In this document: piece after piece, positions 32,765 to 42,729 of the stretch
How the letters are laid out: every line of letters begins with the position of its first letter
How positions within the stretch are numbered: position 1 is the first letter of the stretch
Source of the DNA: Enterobacter oligotrophicus
GTDB lineage: Bacteria; Pseudomonadota; Gammaproteobacteria; Enterobacterales; Enterobacteriaceae
Direction of reading: 5' to 3'
Assembly: GCF_009176645.1 (NCBI RefSeq)
Contig: NZ_AP019007.1
Location: 2,356,001 to 2,420,000, forward strand
DNA: 64,000 nt
Program-made: the position numbers and the translations under genes
The notes under the pieces: model-generated
Told to the model about the DNA's origin: nothing
What the model saw: only the letters and a program-made list of their open reading frames with translations
Databases searched by the model: none

Positions 32765-32839
32765 CTATTTGACCGTGTGTCGTTTGCCTTTTGTTCCCGT
32801 GTCCGCGGGAACCTTTTTTTATCTCCTGAAGGCGCTGCC

Positions 32840-33520
32840 ATGTATACCGTTCTTCCTTCTCCTGTATTGCAGAACATTTCAGGGCTGCGATTCCAGCCTC
32901 TTATTGATTTTCGTTCAGGCCAGGTTGTCGCCCACGAAGTCCTTGTGGAGATCCACAACGTCAATCTTGAGGTGCTTTTTGCGTCGCTCCCCTCACGTTG
33001 CGCGCTGCAGATTTTTTTCTGGCAGGCTAATACGCTTCTGCAGATGCCGGGGCGGGGCCATTACTGGCTAAACCTGCCAGCAGAACATTTTCTCAACGCC
33101 CAGGCGATCAGTTTGTTGCTCGCGTTACGTCATCAGCAGCGTTTAACGATAGAAATTCAGGACCCCCTGACCCCGACCCGGATGAGTAAAGCGGAGCAAC
33201 ACACGCTTCATGAAACGCTGCACCGGCTGAAAGCCGCTGGCTGGAAAATCTGGCTGGATGACCTGACACACGAACTGGCAGAAGACTACGTGCGTCTTGC
33301 CCTGCCGGTGGACGGCGTAAAAATCGATCGTTCAGAGCTGAAGAGACACACGCAGCTTGCCTCGTTTATCCACTACGTCAGACGTGAGATTGCGAAGCCT
33401 GTCCTCATCGAAGGGATTGAAAATTCTCAGGATCTGGAGCGAGCCCGCGCAACAGAGGCGCAGTTCGGCCAGGGTTTTCTCTGGCCGGAAAGTCGAATTG
33501 ATGCCCGTGTGACGCTCTAA
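32840..33520 (+). CDS. EAL-domain protein (cyclic-di-GMP phosphodiesterase-like)
   Basis: 226 residues from ATG 32840, with GAAGG 7 bases upstream. An in-frame extension to 32777 lacks a site. It is a stand-alone EAL domain: EVLVE in place of EAL, then YWLNLPAEHF, TIEIQD, WLDDLTHE in place of DDFG, VKIDRSEL, LIEGIEN and FGQGFLW. Most metal- and substrate-binding residues (E, N, E, D, D, K, E, Q) seem kept, with changes around them. Comparable short EAL proteins end fimbrial clusters (FimK, MrkJ) or act as protein-binding regulators (YdiV). Either c-di-GMP breakdown or a non-enzymatic role is possible. It stands 75 bases after the LuxR-type gene. Confidence 0.8.
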   Translation: MYTVLPSPVLQNISGLRFQPLIDFRSGQVVAHEVLVEIHNVNLEVLFASLPSRCALQIFFWQANTLLQMPGRGHYWLNLPAEHFLNAQAISLLLALRHQQRLTIEIQDPLTPTRMSKAEQHTLHETLHRLKAAGWKIWLDDLTHELAEDYVRLALPVDGVKIDRSELKRHTQLASFIHYVRREIAKPVLIEGIENSQDLERARATEAQFGQGFLWPESRIDARVTL

Positions 33521-33530
33521 GACCAGCAGA

Positions 33531-34331
33531 TTACCAGCCCGGCACCGCGCCGCCGTTAAAGATAGTCTCCGCCGCTTTCGCCACTTCAGGTGACTGATAA
33601 GACTGAATAAACGCTTTTACGTTTTCTGCATCTTTGTTGTCTTCCCGCGTTACCACGATGTTCACGTAGGGCGAGTTTTTATCTTCAATAAAGACGCTAT
33701 CGTGAACCGGAGACAACCCGGTTTGCTGGAGGTAGGTGGTGCTGATGATGGCAACATCCACTTTTGGGTCATCCAGCACACGCGGAAGCTGTGCACCTTC
33801 CAGTTCCATGATGTTCAGGCTTTTGGGATTGGCAGTGATATCCAGCGCGGTGGGCAGCAGGCCCACGTCAGGTTTCAGGGTAATCAGCTTCTCTTTTTGC
33901 AACAGCAGCAGTGCGCGGCCAAGGTTGGTTGGATCGTTTGGAATAGCAATGGTAGCGCCGTCCTTCAGTTCAGACACCGCTTTAATCTTGCGAGAATAAC
34001 CCGCCATCGGGAAAACGAAAGTGTTAGCGACAGCAACCAGCTTGTAGTTATGCGCTTTATTATCTTCCGCCAGGAACGGGCGATGCTGGAAAACGTTGGC
34101 ATCCAGTTCCCCCTGGTTAGTCGCATCGTTGGGCAACAGCGAGCCGCTAAAACCCACCAGCTCTACGTCCAGACCGTACTTCTCTTTCGCCACCTTTTTG
34201 GCAACTTCTGCCACATCCTGTTCGGCACCGTTAATCACGCCGACTTTAATGTGTCTGGCATCATTGCTGCTTTGATCACAGCCTGCAAGCAGCAGGCCGG
34301 TCAGGAGAAGCGCACCCAATCGACATTTCAC
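33531..34331 (-). CDS. nlpA: NlpA lipoprotein (lipoprotein-28, MetQ family)
   Basis: 266 residues from GTG 34331, with AAGGAA upstream. The frame is open further up to 34484 but that part does not resemble NlpA. Lipobox LLLAGC is followed by Asp at +2, the inner-membrane retention signal known for E. coli NlpA. The mature protein is nearly the E. coli protein over long stretches: HIKVGVINGAEQDVAEVAKK, GELDANVFQHRPFL, NLGRALLLLQKEKLITL, and the end ETIFNGGAVPGW. It is a methionine-binding-like lipoprotein with a minor role in methionine uptake and vesicle formation. Marks the start of the E. coli-like backbone. Confidence 0.95.
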   Translation of the reverse strand: MKCRLGALLLTGLLLAGCDQSSNDARHIKVGVINGAEQDVAEVAKKVAKEKYGLDVELVGFSGSLLPNDATNQGELDANVFQHRPFLAEDNKAHNYKLVAVANTFVFPMAGYSRKIKAVSELKDGATIAIPNDPTNLGRALLLLQKEKLITLKPDVGLLPTALDITANPKSLNIMELEGAQLPRVLDDPKVDVAIISTTYLQQTGLSPVHDSVFIEDKNSPYVNIVVTREDNKDAENVKAFIQSYQSPEVAKAAETIFNGGAVPGW

Positions 34332-34445
34332 AAGACAGTTCCTTTTGACAGATGTTTTAGTAACTATATCGACAACGCGACGGCACGCTAAAAAACGAAA
34401 AGGAATCAATAAGAAGGATAAGTTATATGTCGGTGCGCGAGTAAT

Positions 34446-34479
34446 GTAGGCCCGGTAAGCGTAGCGCCACCGGGCGATG
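34446..34479. repeat. REP (palindromic) element
   Basis: Contains the enterobacterial REP core GGCCCGGTAAGCGTAGCGCC followed by ACCGGGC. It fills the gap between nlpA and the toxin gene. Similar units recur at 44527, 50703, 53584 and 60738. Confidence 0.8.
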
Positions 34480-34483
34480 GGCA

Positions 34484-34882
34484 TCAGGCTACGGTAGTCC
34501 AGTCCTCAACCGTGAGATCCTGCACCATCCCGAACGCACGATCGTTAGTCACAATCGTCGTGCCCCGGCTAATAGCATGCGCAGCAATCAACTGATCGAG
34601 ATCCCCCATCACTTTCCCTTTCTTTTCCATTGCCGCACGCAGCTCGCCATAGGTGGCTGCGGCTTCGCTATCCCAGTCGCAGATAGTGATGGTTTCAAGA
34701 AAAGATAATATTGTCTCTTTCAGGCCGATGCTCTGCTTCTTATCGGCACCATAGAGTAATTCCGCTTCCGTGATGCTCGAAATACAGACATCCCCTGGAG
34801 CCAAACAAGCCATACGGGTGACAACTTCAGGATGTTTTTTAAATAGATGGCTCACAATATTCGTATCAAGCATATGCCTCAT
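34484..34882 (-). CDS. vapC: VapC/VagD-type PIN-domain toxin
   Basis: 132 residues from ATG 34882, which overlaps the antitoxin stop by 4 bases (ATGA). PIN-domain acidic residues are in place: MLDTNIVSHL, SITEAELLYGA, GDLDQLIAAHA and TNDRAF. PIN toxins cut tRNA or rRNA with Mg2+ and are blocked by the antitoxin encoded upstream. The size fits the family (about 130 residues). A complete pair in a chromosomal gap beside nlpA. Confidence 0.9.
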   Translation of the reverse strand: MRHMLDTNIVSHLFKKHPEVVTRMACLAPGDVCISSITEAELLYGADKKQSIGLKETILSFLETITICDWDSEAAATYGELRAAMEKKGKVMGDLDQLIAAHAISRGTTIVTNDRAFGMVQDLTVEDWTTVA

Positions 34883-35145
34883 GAACAAACCCCATCCAGA
34901 GGGTCTCTTTTCGTCACACTCTGCTTTCTCTCCTCCTTGTTCAGAAATGAATCAGGCACACTGGTATTTTCCAGAAGCCGGAAGAAATTATCCCAGCTTT
35001 TTACCTGAGCAGCCTTTGCCGTCAAAACAACATTCCCTGCCTCATCACGGCGGATGTAGACACTCTCTGCATCAAATGCGAACTCAGCGGGCAGAACAAC
35101 AACCTGCTTTCGCCCCTTTTTGATCAGTTTTGCTGTGCGCTCCAT
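34879..35145 (-). CDS. vapB: VapB/VagC-type antitoxin
   Basis: 88 residues from ATG 35145, with AGAGG upstream. The longer frame to 35211 has no family match. The N-terminal half is a SpoVT/AbrB-like DNA-binding beta domain (TAKLIKKGRKQVVVLPAEFA, SVYIRRDEAGNVVLTAK), and the C-terminal half is a toxin-wrapping tail (WDNFFRLLENTSVPDSFLN). It binds the PIN toxin and the common promoter. First gene of the pair. Confidence 0.87.
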   Translation of the reverse strand: MERTAKLIKKGRKQVVVLPAEFAFDAESVYIRRDEAGNVVLTAKAAQVKSWDNFFRLLENTSVPDSFLNKEERKQSVTKRDPLDGVCS

Positions 35146-35262
35146 TGCAACCTCTGCTGGTTTATTGACCTGACCAGAGCATGCGCTACGACGAGAAGGC
35201 AAGACAAGCACGACGCTTCAATTTCAGAAAGCGACTCGCAATAAATAGCCGAATCGCTAACC

Positions 35263-36837
<1,575 letters not shown>

Positions 36838-36855
36838 TCAAGAGATCCCGTGACC

Positions 36856-37503
36856 ATGCCAGCACAAAAGGACAATTCTGAACCCCGCCGTCCCGGACGC
36901 CCTCGCGGTGGCAAGCGCATTACCGCCAGCCGCGAGCAGTTGCTGGATATCGCCCTGAACCTCTTTTCTCGCCAGGGGATCGCCAACACGTCACTGAACG
37001 CCATTGCCAAAGAAGCGGGCGTAACGCCTGCGATGCTGCACTACTACTTTAATTCCAGAGAGCAACTTCTCGATGTAATGATTGAGGAGCGTTTCCTGCC
37101 CTTACGCAGCAAAATTGGCACCATTTTCGCCAACAACCAGGATTCGCCAGTTAATGCCCTCACGGAAATGGTGAAGGTGCTGGCTGAGCTGGCCGAAACG
37201 CATCACTGGTTTGCACCGCTGTGGATGCAGGAGGTAATTGGTGAAATGCCGGTTCTGCGCATGCATCTGCAGGCGCGGTTTGGCGATGAGCAATATCAGA
37301 CGACGCTAACCACCATCAAAGGCTGGCAGCAGCAAGGGAAACTGAACCGGGAGCTTGCGCCGGAACTGCTGTTTACCACCTTACTGAGCCTGGTGCTGGT
37401 GCCGTTCTCACGCATGCGCAATGACGAGAGGCTACAAGCTCTCTCGCCGGAGATAATTGTGCGTCATGCGCTGGCTGTAATTGGTAATGGGATCGGGGGT
37501 TAA
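36856..37503 (+). CDS. TetR-family repressor, divergent from the MFS exporter
   Basis: 215 residues from ATG 36856. GTG 36850 is possible. A basic, Pro-rich N-terminus (RRPGRPRGGKRI) leads to the TetR helix-turn-helix (LLDIALNLFSRQGIANTSLNAIAKEAGVTPAMLHYYFNSREQLLD). The C-terminal ligand domain is helical with a possible aromatic pocket (HHWFAPLWMQEV). It probably controls the exporter and itself through the palindrome at 36793-36814. Its stop overlaps the end of a minus-strand GNAT remnant. Confidence 0.88.
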   Translation: MPAQKDNSEPRRPGRPRGGKRITASREQLLDIALNLFSRQGIANTSLNAIAKEAGVTPAMLHYYFNSREQLLDVMIEERFLPLRSKIGTIFANNQDSPVNALTEMVKVLAELAETHHWFAPLWMQEVIGEMPVLRMHLQARFGDEQYQTTLTTIKGWQQQGKLNRELAPELLFTTLLSLVLVPFSRMRNDERLQALSPEIIVRHALAVIGNGIGG

Positions 37504-37592
37504 CGATTTAATGCACCGTTACAGGCTCTCAACCCCGTTAATAACGCTTCTTTTTCTTGCGGCGTGACATTATCAGTCGTGCTCAGATGCAT
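37500..37592 (-). pseudogene. remnant of a GNAT acetyltransferase gene (N-terminus only)
   Basis: A 30-codon frame with a good ribosome site (AAGGAG, 6 bases before ATG 37592) reads MHLSTTDNVTPQEKEALLTG and then stops after NGALNR. The start looks like that of enterobacterial GNAT acetyltransferases that begin with QLSTTDxVTP. The remaining about 100 residues are missing, replaced by the TetR gene end. It may still be translated as a short peptide but should be non-functional. The assignment is from memory of the N-terminal motif and is not certain. Confidence 0.5.
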
Positions 37593-37742
37593 ATTACTCT
37601 CCTTATTTTCAGCGCAATCTGAATATCTCACAGCTTAACCTTCATAAAAACTCCTTATTTCCTCCATTGTTTATACCTGGAAATATTCATTCAATATGTA
37701 AATAAAAAAAGCCTTTCCAATACGCACCTAAAACGTATAATG

Positions 37743-37758
37743 AGAACGATCATTCTCA
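37743..37758. promoter_or_regulatory. palindrome before TetR gene
   Basis: GAGAACGATCATTCTC reads as an imperfect inverted repeat (GAGAA-CGATCA-TTCTC), 22 bases upstream of the TetR ATG. Its place on top of the likely promoter suggests autoregulation. No second copy was found before the adaptor gene by eye. Confidence 0.45.
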
Positions 37759-37779
37759 CTTTTTACACGGTAGCCGACA

Positions 37780-38349
37780 ATGAGTACAAAACTGGAAGAA
37801 CGACAAAAACAGCGTCAGGACGAGATCATCACCGCCGCGCGCCGCTGCTTTCGCGCCAGCGGGTTTCACGCCGCCAGCATGTCGCAAATTGCCAGCGAGG
37901 CGAAGCTCAGCGTCGGGCAAATTTACCGTTATTTCAGTAACAAAGACGCGATTATCGAAGAGATGATCCGTCGCATCATTGACTCACGCATTGCGGAGAT
38001 GCAGGGTAAAACGCTGGTAGAAGGGATGCCGCAGGCGCTCGCCTGGCGACAAACCCTCAGCGAAGATGATGATGCGCTGATGCTCGAAATGTCCGCTGAG
38101 GCCACGCGCAATCCGCAGGTTGCGGCCATGTTAGTTGAAGCGGAAGCCCGCATGTTTTCTAACGCCTGTGCGCATCTTAAAAAGCAGTTCCCCCACCTGA
38201 GCGATGAACATATTCGCTGCTGCGTGGAGATTACCGCCGTAATGATCGAGGGAACGATTTACCGTCGACTTACGCCGTTAAAAGTACCCTCAGAACAATT
38301 AGCGCCCATTTATCAGGATATTTTAAATATGCTTTTCACTGCGAAGTAA
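37780..38349 (+). CDS. TetR-family regulator upstream of the RND efflux operon
   Basis: 189 residues. TetR helix-turn-helix: EIITAARRCFRASGFHAASMSQIASEAKLSVGQIYRYFSNKDAII. The C-terminal domain is helical with HIRCCVEITAVMIEGTIYRR. It lies 148 bases upstream of the efflux operon in the same direction, the arrangement described for eefR-eefABC in Klebsiella aerogenes, where the regulator represses the pump. The gap upstream (37593-37779) has TAATGAGAACGATCATTCTCA around 37738-37758, a near-palindrome directly before the gene that may be its own operator. Confidence 0.85.
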   Translation: MSTKLEERQKQRQDEIITAARRCFRASGFHAASMSQIASEAKLSVGQIYRYFSNKDAIIEEMIRRIIDSRIAEMQGKTLVEGMPQALAWRQTLSEDDDALMLEMSAEATRNPQVAAMLVEAEARMFSNACAHLKKQFPHLSDEHIRCCVEITAVMIEGTIYRRLTPLKVPSEQLAPIYQDILNMLFTAK

Positions 38350-38497
38350 TCATATTCGAATAATTAGCGGGAACAGGTAATTCCCCTTTATTTCATTTCC
38401 GGCTCTGCCGGAGATGCGGTATCGCTGTGCCTTTAAATAGCCCTCCTCCCTGTTAAGCCATTAACAGGGCAGGCTTCGTTCACCCTGGAAAAAGATT

Positions 38498-39619
38498 ATG
38501 AAAACCATAACAACCTCCATCGCGGCATTACTCCTCCTGACAGGGTGCGATAATGCGCAAACATCTGCTCCCCAGCGTCCTCTTCCGGAAGTGGGGATTG
38601 TCACGCTTATGAGCCAGCCAGTTTCCGTCGTCAGTGAACTGACTGGCCGCACCACCGCCGCGATGAGCGCCGAAGTGCGCCCGCAGGTGGGCGGCATTAT
38701 CCAGAAGCGGCTCTTCACCGAAGGCGATACCGTGAAAGCGGGACAGGCGCTGTATCAGATTGACCCCGCCAGCTACCGCGCCGCTTACGATGAAGCGGCG
38801 GCGGCGCTGAAACAGGCGCAGGCGCTGGTGCAGGCCGACTGCCAGAAAGCCCAGCGCTATGCGCAACTGGTGAAAGACGACGGCGTGTCGCGTCAGGATG
38901 CCGAAGACGCCAAATCCACCTGCGCGCAGGACAAGGCCAGCGTCGAGTCAAAGAAAGCCGCGCAGGAGAGCGCCCGCATTAACCTCAACTGGACCACCGT
39001 CACCGCGCCAATTTCCGGGCGCATCGGTATCTCCTCCGTTACGCCTGGCGCGCTGGTAACCGCTCAGCAGGATACGGCCCTCGCCACCATTCGCGGTCTG
39101 GATAGCATGTATGTCGATTTGACGCGTTCCAGCGCCGATCTGCTGCGATTACGTAAGCAAACCCTCGCCACCAACAGCGATACGCTGAGCGTGGCGTTAA
39201 TTCTGGAAGACGGCAGTACCTACAGCGAAAAGGGCCGTCTGGCGCTCACCGAAGTCGCGGTGGATGAATCGACCGGCTCGGTGACCCTCCGCGCCGTCTT
39301 CCCGAACCCGCAACATCAGCTTTTGCCGGGCATGTTTGTCCGCGCCAGAGTGGATGAAGGCATCATGAGCGATGCGATCCTCGCGCCACAGCAGGGCGTT
39401 ACCCGCGACGCGAAAGGCAATGCCACCGCGCTGGTGGTGAATGCCAGCAACAAGGTCGAGCAGCGTCAACTGGAAACGGGCGACACCTACGGCGACAAAT
39501 GGCTGGTCCTGAGCGGCCTGAAGGCGGGCGATAAGCTGATTGTGGAAGGCACCGACAAAGTCACCGCCGGACAGGAAGTGAAAGCCGAAGAGATGAAAGC
39601 CACCGGAGGAAACGCCTGA
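38498..39619 (+). CDS. eefA: RND efflux periplasmic adaptor, EefA/AcrA-like
   Basis: 373 residues. Lipoprotein signal with lipobox LLTGC (Cys17), so anchored in the inner membrane. The AcrA layout is visible: beta barrel, lipoyl half (AEVRPQVGGIIQKRLFTEGDTVKAGQALYQID), helical hairpin with KAQRYAQLVKDDGVSRQDAEDAKS, second lipoyl half (INLNWTTVTAPISGRIGISSVTPGALV) and the membrane-proximal part (GDKLIVEGTDKVTAGQEV). It links the RND pump to the outer-membrane channel. Overlaps the pump start by 1 base (TGATG). The symbol rests on operon layout and the TetR neighbour. Confidence 0.82.
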   Translation: MKTITTSIAALLLLTGCDNAQTSAPQRPLPEVGIVTLMSQPVSVVSELTGRTTAAMSAEVRPQVGGIIQKRLFTEGDTVKAGQALYQIDPASYRAAYDEAAAALKQAQALVQADCQKAQRYAQLVKDDGVSRQDAEDAKSTCAQDKASVESKKAAQESARINLNWTTVTAPISGRIGISSVTPGALVTAQQDTALATIRGLDSMYVDLTRSSADLLRLRKQTLATNSDTLSVALILEDGSTYSEKGRLALTEVAVDESTGSVTLRAVFPNPQHQLLPGMFVRARVDEGIMSDAILAPQQGVTRDAKGNATALVVNASNKVEQRQLETGDTYGDKWLVLSGLKAGDKLIVEGTDKVTAGQEVKAEEMKATGGNA

Positions 39620-42600
39620 TGTTTTCCCGTTTCTTCGTGCGTCGCCCGGTCTTTGCCTGGGTGATCGCCATTCTCATCATGCTCGCCGGGATGCTGGCGA
39701 TCCGCACGCTGCCGGTGGCGCAGTACCCGGACGTCGCCCCGCCGTCGATCAAAATCTCGGCCACCTATACCGGCGCATCCGCGCAAACGCTGGAAAACAG
39801 CGTGACCCAGGTCATTGAGCAACAGCTCACCGGGCTGGATAACCTGCTCTACTTCACCTCCACCAGCAGCTCGGACGGTTCGGTGAGCATTAATGTCACC
39901 TTCGAACAGGGGACCGACCCGGACACCGCGCAGGTGCAGGTGCAAAACAAAGTCCAGCAGGCGGAATCGCGCCTGCCGACCGAAGTACAACAGTCCGGTA
40001 TCACGGTGCAAAAATCGCAGAGTAACTTCCTGCTGATCATGGGCGTGTACGATAAAACCGACACCGCCAGCAGCTCGGATATCGCCGACTGGCTGGTGAG
40101 TAATATGCAGGACCCGCTGGCGCGCGTGGAAGGCGTGGGGAGCCTGCAGGTGTTCGGGGCGGAATACGCGATGCGCATCTGGCTCGACCCGGCGAAGCTG
40201 GCGTCGTACTCGCTGATGCCGTCCGACGTGCAAAGCGCGATTGAAGCGCAGAACGTGCAGGTCTCTGCCGGTAAAATCGGTGCGCTGCCCTCGTCAAACG
40301 CGCAACAACTGACCGCCACCGTGCGCGCTCAGTCGCGCCTGCAGACGGTGGATCAGTTTAAAAATATCATCGTGAAGAGCCAGTCCAACGGCGCGGTCGT
40401 GCGCATCAGCGACGTCGCACGCGTGGAGATGGGCAGCGAAGATTACACCGCTACCGCGAAGCTGAACGGTCACCCGGCAGCGGGGATGGCGGTGATGCTC
40501 TCGCCGGGCGCGAATGCGCTCAACACCGCCACGGCGGTGAAAGAGAAAATCGCCGAGTTTAAAAAATCGATGCCGGAAGGCTACGACGTGGCCTACCCGA
40601 AAGACAGCACCGAGTTCATCAAGATCTCGGTTGAGGACGTGATTCAGACCCTGTTCGAAGCCATTATCCTCGTGGTGGTGGTGATGTACCTGTTCCTGCA
40701 AAACATCCGCGCCACGCTGATCCCGGCGCTGGCGGTACCGGTGGTGCTGCTGGGCACCTTCGGCGTGCTGGCGTTGTTCGGTTACTCCATCAACACCCTG
40801 ACGCTGTTTGCAATGGTGCTGGCGATAGGGCTTTTGGTGGATGACGCCATCGTGGTGGTGGAAAACGTCGAGCGCATTATGCGCGACGAAGGGCTACCCG
40901 CGCGGGAAGCGACCGAAAAATCAATGGGCGAAATCTCCGGTGCGCTGGTCGCCATTGCGCTGGTGCTCTCCGCCGTGTTCCTGCCGATGGCGTTCTTCGG
41001 CGGCTCCACCGGGGTCATTTACCGTCAGTTCTCGGTCACCATTATTTCGGCAATGTTCCTTTCCGTGGTCGTGGCGTTAACCCTGACACCCGCACTCTGC
41101 GGCTCGATTCTGAGCCACACGGCCCCGCACAAAAAAGGCTTCTTCGGCGCGTTTAACCGCTTTTACGGCAAAACCGAGCGCGGCTATCAGAACAAGGTCC
41201 TGCGCGCCCTGCGCCGTTCCGGCGGCATGCTGGCCATCTACGCCCTGCTCTGCGGCGCGATGGGGTTCGCCATGCTGAAACTGCCGGGCAGCTTCCTGCC
41301 GACGGAAGATCAGGGCGAAATCATGGTGCAGTACACCCTGCCGGCAGGCGCAACGGCGGTACGTACCGCCGAGATCAGTCGCCAGGTTCGCGAGTGGTTC
41401 CTGACCAAAGAGAAAGCCAATACCGACGTGATCTTCACCATTGAGGGCTTCAGCTTTAGCGGCAGCGGTCAAAACGCCGGGATGGCGTTTGTCTCCCTGA
41501 AAAACTGGTCCGAGCGTAAGGGCGACGAGAACACCGCACAGGCCATTGCCCTGCGCGCCACGCAGGAGCTGAGCACCATTCGGGATGCCACTATTTTCGC
41601 CATGACGCCCCCGGCGGTGGATGGTTTAGGCCAGAGCAACGGCTTTACCTTTGAGCTGATGGCCAGCGGCGGCACGGATCGCAACACGCTGCTGAAGATG
41701 CGTAACCAGCTGATTGGTGAAGCTAACCAGGACGCCTCGCTGCACGCGGTGCGCGCCAACGATCTGCCGCAGATGCCGCAGCTTCAGGTGGATATTGATA
41801 ACAACAAAGCCGTCTCGCTGGGGCTGTCTTTGAGCGACGTCACCGACACCCTCTCCAGCGCCTGGGGCGGCACCTACGTGAACGACTTTATCGATCGCGG
41901 CCGCGTGAAAAAGGTCTACATCCAGGGCGACAGCGACACGCGCGCCGTGCCGTCAGATCTCAACAAATGGTTTGTGCGCGGCAGCGACAGCACCATGACG
42001 CCGTTCTCTGCTTTCGCCACCACGCGCTGGGAGTATGGTCCGGAAAGCCTGGTGCGCTACAACGGCTCGGCGGCGTATGAGATTCAGGGCGAAAACGCCA
42101 GCGGCGCAAGTTCCGGTACAGCGATGAGCAAAATGGAACAGCTGGCAAACAATCTGCCGTCCGGCACCACCTGGGCGTGGAGCGGTTTGTCGTTGCAGGA
42201 AAAACTGGCGAGCGGCCAGGCGATGAGCCTCTACGCCCTCTCCATCCTGGTGGTGTTCCTGTGTCTGGCGGCGCTGTATGAGAGCTGGTCGGTGCCGATT
42301 TCGGTCATCCTCGTGATCCCGCTCGGTGTGCTGGGTGCGGCGCTGGCCGCCTCAATGCGCGGCCTGAATAACGATGTCTACTTCCAGGTGGCGCTGCTGA
42401 CCACCATCGGCCTGTCGTCGAAAAACGCCATTCTGATCGTGGAGTTTGCCGAGGCGAAAGTCGCGGAAGGCTACTCCCTGACGCGCGCCGCCCTGCGTGC
42501 CGCTCAGACGCGTCTGCGTCCGATCATCATGACTTCGCTGGCGTTTATTGCGGGTGTTACACCGCTGGCTATCGCAACAGGCGCAGGAGCCAACAGCCGC

Positions 42601-42729
42601 GTGGCGATCGGGACCGGCATCATCGGCGGGACGCTGGCCGCGACGCTGCTGGCGATCTTCTTCGTTCCCTTATTCTTCGTACTGGTGAAACGTCTGTTCT
42701 CCGGTAAGCACGCGAACCGGAGGTCATAA
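39619..42729 (+). CDS. eefB: RND multidrug efflux pump, EefB/AcrB-like (HAE1)
   Basis: 1036 residues, the full HAE1 length. Starts MFSRFFVRRPVFAWVIAILI, as AcrB-type pumps do. The proton relay is intact: Asp-Asp in GLLVDDAIVVVENVER (TM4) and Lys in GLSSKNAILIVEFA (TM10). Porter domain motifs such as DNLLYFTSTSSSDGS and AVDGLGQSNGFTFE are present, and twelve membrane helices are expected. Exports hydrophobic drugs and dyes. EefABC of Klebsiella species has been linked to low basal expression, resistance on derepression and gut colonisation. Cotranscribed with the adaptor and channel. Confidence 0.88.
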   Translation: MFSRFFVRRPVFAWVIAILIMLAGMLAIRTLPVAQYPDVAPPSIKISATYTGASAQTLENSVTQVIEQQLTGLDNLLYFTSTSSSDGSVSINVTFEQGTDPDTAQVQVQNKVQQAESRLPTEVQQSGITVQKSQSNFLLIMGVYDKTDTASSSDIADWLVSNMQDPLARVEGVGSLQVFGAEYAMRIWLDPAKLASYSLMPSDVQSAIEAQNVQVSAGKIGALPSSNAQQLTATVRAQSRLQTVDQFKNIIVKSQSNGAVVRISDVARVEMGSEDYTATAKLNGHPAAGMAVMLSPGANALNTATAVKEKIAEFKKSMPEGYDVAYPKDSTEFIKISVEDVIQTLFEAIILVVVVMYLFLQNIRATLIPALAVPVVLLGTFGVLALFGYSINTLTLFAMVLAIGLLVDDAIVVVENVERIMRDEGLPAREATEKSMGEISGALVAIALVLSAVFLPMAFFGGSTGVIYRQFSVTIISAMFLSVVVALTLTPALCGSILSHTAPHKKGFFGAFNRFYGKTERGYQNKVLRALRRSGGMLAIYALLCGAMGFAMLKLPGSFLPTEDQGEIMVQYTLPAGATAVRTAEISRQVREWFLTKEKANTDVIFTIEGFSFSGSGQNAGMAFVSLKNWSERKGDENTAQAIALRATQELSTIRDATIFAMTPPAVDGLGQSNGFTFELMASGGTDRNTLLKMRNQLIGEANQDASLHAVRANDLPQMPQLQVDIDNNKAVSLGLSLSDVTDTLSSAWGGTYVNDFIDRGRVKKVYIQGDSDTRAVPSDLNKWFVRGSDSTMTPFSAFATTRWEYGPESLVRYNGSAAYEIQGENASGASSGTAMSKMEQLANNLPSGTTWAWSGLSLQEKLASGQAMSLYALSILVVFLCLAALYESWSVPISVILVIPLGVLGAALAASMRGLNNDVYFQVALLTTIGLSSKNAILIVEFAEAKVAEGYSLTRAALRAAQTRLRPIIMTSLAFIAGVTPLAIATGAGANSRVAIGTGIIGGTLAATLLAIFFVPLFFVLVKRLFSGKHANRRS

